A stretch of 19,101 nt of DNA from Magnetococcales bacterium (GTDB lineage Bacteria > Pseudomonadota > Magnetococcia > Magnetococcales > JADGCH01), in contig JADGCM010000007.1 in the NCBI GenBank assembly GCA_015228995.1, forward strand, positions 1-19,101, given 5' to 3'. A model generated the notes under the pieces. It saw only the letters and a program-made list of their open reading frames with translations, did no database searches and had not been told where the DNA came from. Positions 16,655 through 19,101 of the stretch are shown piece after piece. The position numbers and the translations under genes are program-made. Within the stretch, counting starts at the first letter, position 1. The number at the start of each line of letters is the position of its first letter.

Positions 16655-17445
16655 TGGAGCGATTACGAGCCCTGTTGCAGCAGTGGCCGGGGGTGGTGGT
16701 CGCCTTTTCAGGAGGGGTTGATTCGACTTGTCTATTGGCCCAGGCGGCGCAAGTTTTGGGTGCTGAGCGGGTGGTTGCTATTACAGCGTCATCAGCCACT
16801 TTGTCCAGTCATGAGCGGCAGCAATGTCAGCAGTTAGCAACCCAAATTGGCGTCCGCCATATTATGCGCCATAGTGGCGAGATGGATAATCCACTGTTTA
16901 CCAATAATGGTCCCGACCGCTGTTATCACTGCAAGGATGCACTGTTCACGTTGTGTCGGGTGGTGATGCACGAGTTGGGGTATGACCATTGGCAATTGGT
17001 CTACGGGGCCAATCAAGACGATCTACGGGACCGTCGCCCGGGTATGGATGCGGCACGTCAGCATGGTGTTCGGGCACCGTTGTTGGAAGCAGGATTGGGC
17101 AAAGACGATATCCGTCGGTTGTCGCGTTGCTTGGGCTTACCAACAGCGACTAAACCAGCCTTTGCTTGCCTATCTTCGCGGTTTCCAACCTTTACCGTGA
17201 TCACTAAACAGCGGTTGCAGTGGGTAGAACAGGCCGAGGCATTGTTGCGTGACGAAGGCTTCAGCGTCTATCGGGTCCGTTACCATGGTGCCGTAGCGCG
17301 TGTTGAAGTGGGGGTGGATGAGCTTTGGCGCTTAGCCGATAAGGCACTGTGTGACCGTCTGACCCATGCGATGCGGCTGGTCGGTTTTGACCAGATCGAA
17401 TTTGATCCGATCGGCTATCGTGATCCAACTACAAAAAAACAGTAA
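16654..17445 (+). CDS. larE: LarE-type ATP-dependent sacrificial sulfur transferase (PP-loop family)
   Basis: 263 residues. The PP-loop ATP pyrophosphatase motif SGGVDST is at 19-25, and the LarE-specific blocks follow: DRCYHCKDALF (C90, C93), YGANQDDLRDRRPGMDAA, RAPLLEAGLGKDDIRRLSRCLGLPT and KPAFACLSSRFP (C172). LarE adenylates a nicotinate-derived pincer nucleotide precursor and gives it sulfur for the nickel-pincer cofactor of lactate racemase-type enzymes. C172 lies in the loop that I believe holds the sacrificial cysteine of the Lactobacillus enzyme. C90 and C93 form a CX2C that could instead support a cluster-based mechanism (inference). ATG 16654 overlaps the preceding stop (TGATG), with GGAG at 16639-16642. 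No larB, larC or larA is in the window. Confidence 0.88.
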   Translation: MERLRALLQQWPGVVVAFSGGVDSTCLLAQAAQVLGAERVVAITASSATLSSHERQQCQQLATQIGVRHIMRHSGEMDNPLFTNNGPDRCYHCKDALFTLCRVVMHELGYDHWQLVYGANQDDLRDRRPGMDAARQHGVRAPLLEAGLGKDDIRRLSRCLGLPTATKPAFACLSSRFPTFTVITKQRLQWVEQAEALLRDEGFSVYRVRYHGAVARVEVGVDELWRLADKALCDRLTHAMRLVGFDQIEFDPIGYRDPTTKKQ

Positions 17446-17521
17446 TCCTTCGGCGGGAAGGCGACGATAAACAGCCCATGCCTGTTGTTGAGAGGTCCTT
17501 CGGGTGGATAAAACGTCGTAT

Positions 17522-17709
17522 AAAAAACGTTTAAGTGATAGGCCGAAAACAACGATAGATAGGCTAGGTGGATCGACATTGTAAATAATGTCGATCGGTA
17601 GCGTAAATTGTTAATTGAATAAAAATAATAACGATGATTTGGCTGCACTCAGGGGCGCTACCTTAGGGTATGCATGTCTGATTGGGTCCGTTGATGTGTG
17701 GGGGACGCT
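17522..17709 (+). repeat. Diverged duplicated block, copy A
   Basis: It shares ordered segments with copy B: AAAAAACGTTTAAGTGA at 17522-17538, TAAAAATAATAACGAT at 17620-17635, TGGCTGC at 17640-17646, GCTA at 17657-17660, and TTGATGTGTGGGGGACGCT at 17691-17709. The last four blocks have a constant offset of 231 bases to copy B and the first has 249, so one 18-base indel separates the copies. Between the first and second blocks lies a perfect hairpin. Copy A also has GCCGAAAA at 17542-17549, close to a sigma-28 -10 box, but copy B does not keep it. Confidence 0.8.
17571..17596 (+). promoter_or_regulatory. Perfect 10-bp hairpin in copy A
   Basis: GATCGACATT (17571-17580), a 6-base loop, then AATGTCGATC (17587-17596), an exact inverted repeat. 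No T-run follows, so it is not a typical terminator. It could be an operator or an RNA structure. Confidence 0.65.
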
Positions 17710-17770
17710 GGTGCTGCGCCCAGTTCTTGAGTTAGATGTCTGGGTGCTTCTGGTCAACAAAACGAGCACA

Positions 17771-17940
17771 AAAAAACGTTTAAGTGACCAAATGAAAATG
17801 ACGATAGAATGATTAACAACATCGATATACAGTATCGAGTGTTAGTACAGTAAAAATAATAACGATAATATGGCTGCGTTGGGGTACGCTATCATTGACG
17901 ATTCGTGTCCAACAAAGCCGATTGATATGTGGGGGACGCT
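17771..17940 (+). repeat. Diverged duplicated block, copy B
   Basis: The second copy has AAAAAACGTTTAAGTGA at 17771-17787, TAAAAATAATAACGAT at 17851-17866, TGGCTGC at 17871-17877, GCTA at 17888-17891, and TTGATATGTGGGGGACGCT at 17922-17940 (one mismatch to copy A over 19 bases). It ends about 145 bases before the flagellin start. The order and spacing match copy A, which shows a common origin. Confidence 0.8.
17818..17843 (+). promoter_or_regulatory. Hairpin in copy B at the equivalent place
   Basis: AACATCGATA (17818-17827), loop TACAG, then TATCGA, a bulged G and TGTT (17833-17843). The stem is 10 bp with one bulge. Its sequence differs from the copy A hairpin, but its place between the shared first and second blocks is the same. 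Confidence 0.5.
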
Positions 17941-18001
17941 TGCCTTACTCTTCACCAGAGACAGAAGCGCTCTTTCAGGAACAAATGCAGAGAATGATAT
18001 A

Positions 18002-18018
18002 AGGGCTGAGTCGGCCCT
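18002..18018 (+). promoter_or_regulatory. GC hairpin upstream of the flagellin leader
   Basis: AGGGC (18002-18006) pairs with GCCCT (18014-18018), extended inward by a U-G and a G-C pair. No T-run follows. It may be part of the 5' untranslated region. Confidence 0.4.
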
Positions 18019-18022
18019 GTAA

Positions 18023-18052
18023 AATGAACGGCTCACCTCCAGCCACGGACGG
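18023..18052 (+). repeat. Flagellin leader repeat, copy 1
   Basis: Thirty bases that recur at 19072-19101 with two mismatches (GG at 18030-18031 against AA). They include the anti-Shine-Dalgarno arm CCTCCAGC and the loop motif CACGGACG. Recurrence behind the flagellin gene points to a second flagellin just past the window. Confidence 0.85.
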
Positions 18053-18076
18053 CCCATAGCACAATAATGCTGGAGG
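18036..18076 (+). promoter_or_regulatory. Leader hairpin that sequesters the flagellin Shine-Dalgarno; CsrA-like loop motif
   Basis: CCTCCAGC (18036-18043) is the exact reverse complement of GCTGGAGG (18069-18076), which contains the GGAGG ribosome site 9 bases before ATG 18086. The 25-base loop begins with CACGGACG (18044-18051), a perfect fit to the CANGGANG pattern of CsrA/RsmA sites. A second GGA lies in the Shine-Dalgarno itself. This matches the layout of flagellin leaders controlled by CsrA in Bacillus (hag). The pairing and motif are seen; control by CsrA is inferred. Confidence 0.6.
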
Positions 18077-18085
18077 ATAGTTACC

Positions 18086-18928
18086 ATGGCGCTTTATGTC
18101 AATACTAATGTTGCTTCCATCAATGCGCAACGCCATCTGGCCAGATCGACCAGTGCGCTGACGCAGACCTTTCAAAAATTGTCATCTGGTTACCGCATCA
18201 ACTCAGCCAAGGATGACGCGGCTGGATTGGCGATTAGCCAACGCATGACGGCACAGGTACGTGGGTTGAACCAAGCCATTCGCAATGCCAACGATGGGAT
18301 ATCGGTGGTGCAGGTAGCGGAGGGGGCTTTGGATGAGACCACCAATGCCATGCAGCGCATTCGTGAACTGGCGGTGCAGTCGTCCAATGACACCTACAAC
18401 ACCACGGACCGCTCTAGTTTGCAGCGAGAGGTGGCGCAGCTGCTGTCGGAGATTGATCGTATTTCGGCGGACACCCATTTCAATAAACAGAATTTACTGG
18501 ATGGGACTTATACCAGCAAATATTTTCAGATTGGTATGTTCGCTGGACAACGTCTTCGGGTCAGCATTGGTCCAGCAACAGTGACTAATTTGTTGGGCAT
18601 GGGCTCGGCGAGCATGAACACCCTAATCACCGATGTGGCTAATGCCCAAGGGGCTTTGAGCAAGATTGATAATGCGCTGAACAGTGTTGCTGATCTTCGC
18701 GCTAATTTGGGTGCAGTTCAAAATCGGTTTGAGTCGGTGGTGGCCAATCTGGCCAATATAGTGGAGAGCACCACGGCGTCACGGGCACGTATCACCGATG
18801 CCGACATTGCCTACGAGACAGCCAATTTGACACGTAACACCATTTTGCAGCAAGCGGGTACGGCGGTATTGGCACAGGCCAATCAGCAGCCACAAATTGC
18901 GCTGCAACTGTTGGGTGGAATGCGCTGA
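18086..18928 (+). CDS. Flagellin, short form (D0-D1 with a minimal middle)
   Basis: 280 residues, cysteine-free; the subunit of the flagellar filament, exported through the flagellar type III apparatus. The N-terminal flagellin domain (about 1-140) has NTNVASINAQRHL, LSSGYRINSAKDDAAGLAIS, and QRIRELAVQS (90-99), the region bound by TLR5 in Salmonella flagellin. The C-terminal domain (about 195-280) has SRARITDADIAYETANLTRN and QQAGTAVLAQANQQPQIALQLL. Only about 50 residues separate the two, so the surface D2/D3 domains are absent. GGAGG at 18072-18076 sets the start at ATG 18086 but is buried in a leader hairpin. A same-type leader follows the gene, so it is probably one of several tandem flagellins. 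Confidence 0.95.
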   Translation: MALYVNTNVASINAQRHLARSTSALTQTFQKLSSGYRINSAKDDAAGLAISQRMTAQVRGLNQAIRNANDGISVVQVAEGALDETTNAMQRIRELAVQSSNDTYNTTDRSSLQREVAQLLSEIDRISADTHFNKQNLLDGTYTSKYFQIGMFAGQRLRVSIGPATVTNLLGMGSASMNTLITDVANAQGALSKIDNALNSVADLRANLGAVQNRFESVVANLANIVESTTASRARITDADIAYETANLTRNTILQQAGTAVLAQANQQPQIALQLLGGMR

Positions 18929-18937
18929 TTTTTGCCT

Positions 18938-19033
18938 CCCCTCACCCCCCGGCTCCTCTCCCACAGGTGGAGAGGGGGAGCATGAATGGGGTTCGTTACC
19001 CTCTCCCCTTGTGGGAGAGGGCAGGGTGAGGGG
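18938..19033. repeat. REP-like palindromic element after the flagellin gene
   Basis: The outer arms CCCCTCACCC (18938-18947) and GGGTGAGGGG (19024-19033) are exact complements. Inside are two hairpins: CCTCTCC/GGAGAGG (18955-18961 with 18969-18975) and CCCTCTCCC/GGGAGAGGG (18999-19007 with 19013-19021). The arms of the two hairpins can also pair with each other. C/T-rich palindromes of this kind are common dispersed intergenic repeats in Proteobacteria. It begins 9 bases after the stop codon and may end or stabilise the flagellin transcript. Confidence 0.7.
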
Positions 19034-19071
19034 TAAGAAGATACAGATAACGGGTTAGAGTTGACCTGGTT

Positions 19072-19101
19072 AATGAACAACTCACCTCCAGCCACGGACG
19101 G
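19072..19101 (+). repeat. Flagellin leader repeat, copy 2 (truncated by window end)
   Basis: It matches 18023-18052 at 28 of 30 positions and runs to the last base of the window. The anti-Shine-Dalgarno arm and CACGGACG are both kept. A flagellin start would be expected about 35 bases past the end. Confidence 0.8.

Larger units (their letters stand above)
17446..18085 (+). other. 640-base non-coding stretch between larE and flagellin
   Basis: No convincing gene is present; the short open frames lack ribosome sites and clear family features. The stretch is AT-richer than its neighbours. Contents from left to right: a small hairpin CCTTC/GAAGG at 17447-17461 with no T-run, a duplicated block (copies from 17522 and 17771) with a hairpin in each copy, a hairpin AGGGC/GCCCT at 18002-18018, and the flagellin leader. 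The flagellin promoter must lie here, but I could not find a persuasive sigma-28, sigma-54 or sigma-70 pair. Confidence 0.7.

Noticed and set aside
17447..17461. CCTTC/GAAGG hairpin as the terminator of the nuo-larE unit
   Set aside because: The stem is only 5 bp and no T-run follows.
17542..17549. GCCGAAAA as a sigma-28 -10 box
   Set aside because: The -35 match upstream is poor and copy B of the repeat does not keep it.
17615..17812. Short open frame of 65 residues before the flagellin
   Set aside because: No ribosome site, low-complexity start, and it spans from one repeat copy into the start of the other; kept only as a weak note on in-frame repeats.
17917..17924. GCCGATTG as a sigma-28 -10 box for flagellin
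   Set aside because: No TAAAGTTT-like -35 lies 11 bases upstream, and it is over 160 bases from the start codon.
17842..18087. Minus-strand open frame of 81 residues ending in a hydrophobic stretch
   Set aside because: It would begin inside the flagellin start region, has no Shine-Dalgarno, and overlaps the structured leader.

Overview
The window reads as one strand (+) of a bacterial chromosome, densely packed with housekeeping genes and free of insertion sequences, tRNA or rRNA genes and CRISPR arrays. It holds the 3' end of nuoF, then nuoG-H-I-J-K-L-M-N (respiratory complex I), a NDUFAF7/MidA-type methyltransferase, fabI, a chorismate synthase with an extra C-terminal zinc-finger domain, a PyrK-type flavin/iron-sulfur reductase, an EF-G-like GTPase, a LarE-type PP-loop protein, a 640-base non-coding stretch with a diverged duplication, one flagellin, and the leader of what is probably a second flagellin cut off by the window end.

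The organism is most likely a proteobacterium near the Alphaproteobacteria, possibly of the Magnetococcales type (inference). NuoI is strongly alphaproteobacteria-like and the Ros/MucR zinc finger is typical of that neighbourhood. NuoG, in contrast, carries the N7 cluster ligands and a molybdopterin-dinucleotide-binding-like C-terminal domain. Repeated flagellin leaders imply a multi-flagellin array. No taxonomic marker in the window settles this.

Layout. Positions 1-10333 are the nuo operon: NuoF/G/I carry electrons from NADH along iron-sulfur clusters to the NuoH quinone site, and NuoH/J/K/L/M/N form the proton-pumping arm. Positions 10330-17445 hold six further genes, most joined by 1-4 base stop/start overlaps (TTGA, TGATG, ATGA, ATGA, a 13-base gap, TGATG), so transcription and translation are probably coupled from nuoF to larE. 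The methyltransferase directly behind nuoN belongs to the family whose mitochondrial member methylates a complex I subunit, so its place suggests a complex I assembly role. Positions 17446-18085 are AT-richer and non-coding. Positions 18086-19101 are the flagellin gene, a REP-like palindromic element and the next leader.

Points most worth a second look: (1) chorismate synthase fused to a Ros/MucR zinc finger (CX2CX9HX4H); (2) a flagellin 5' leader in which a perfect 8-bp stem hides the Shine-Dalgarno sequence and the loop carries a perfect CsrA-type CANGGANG motif, with the same leader repeated at the window end; (3) two G9 homopolymer tracts in the methyltransferase gene, one in the SAM-binding motif; (4) five evenly spaced G-tracts at the nuoK-nuoL junction that fit a G-quadruplex pattern; (5) a diverged duplicated block before the flagellin in which a hairpin is kept in both copies despite different sequence.
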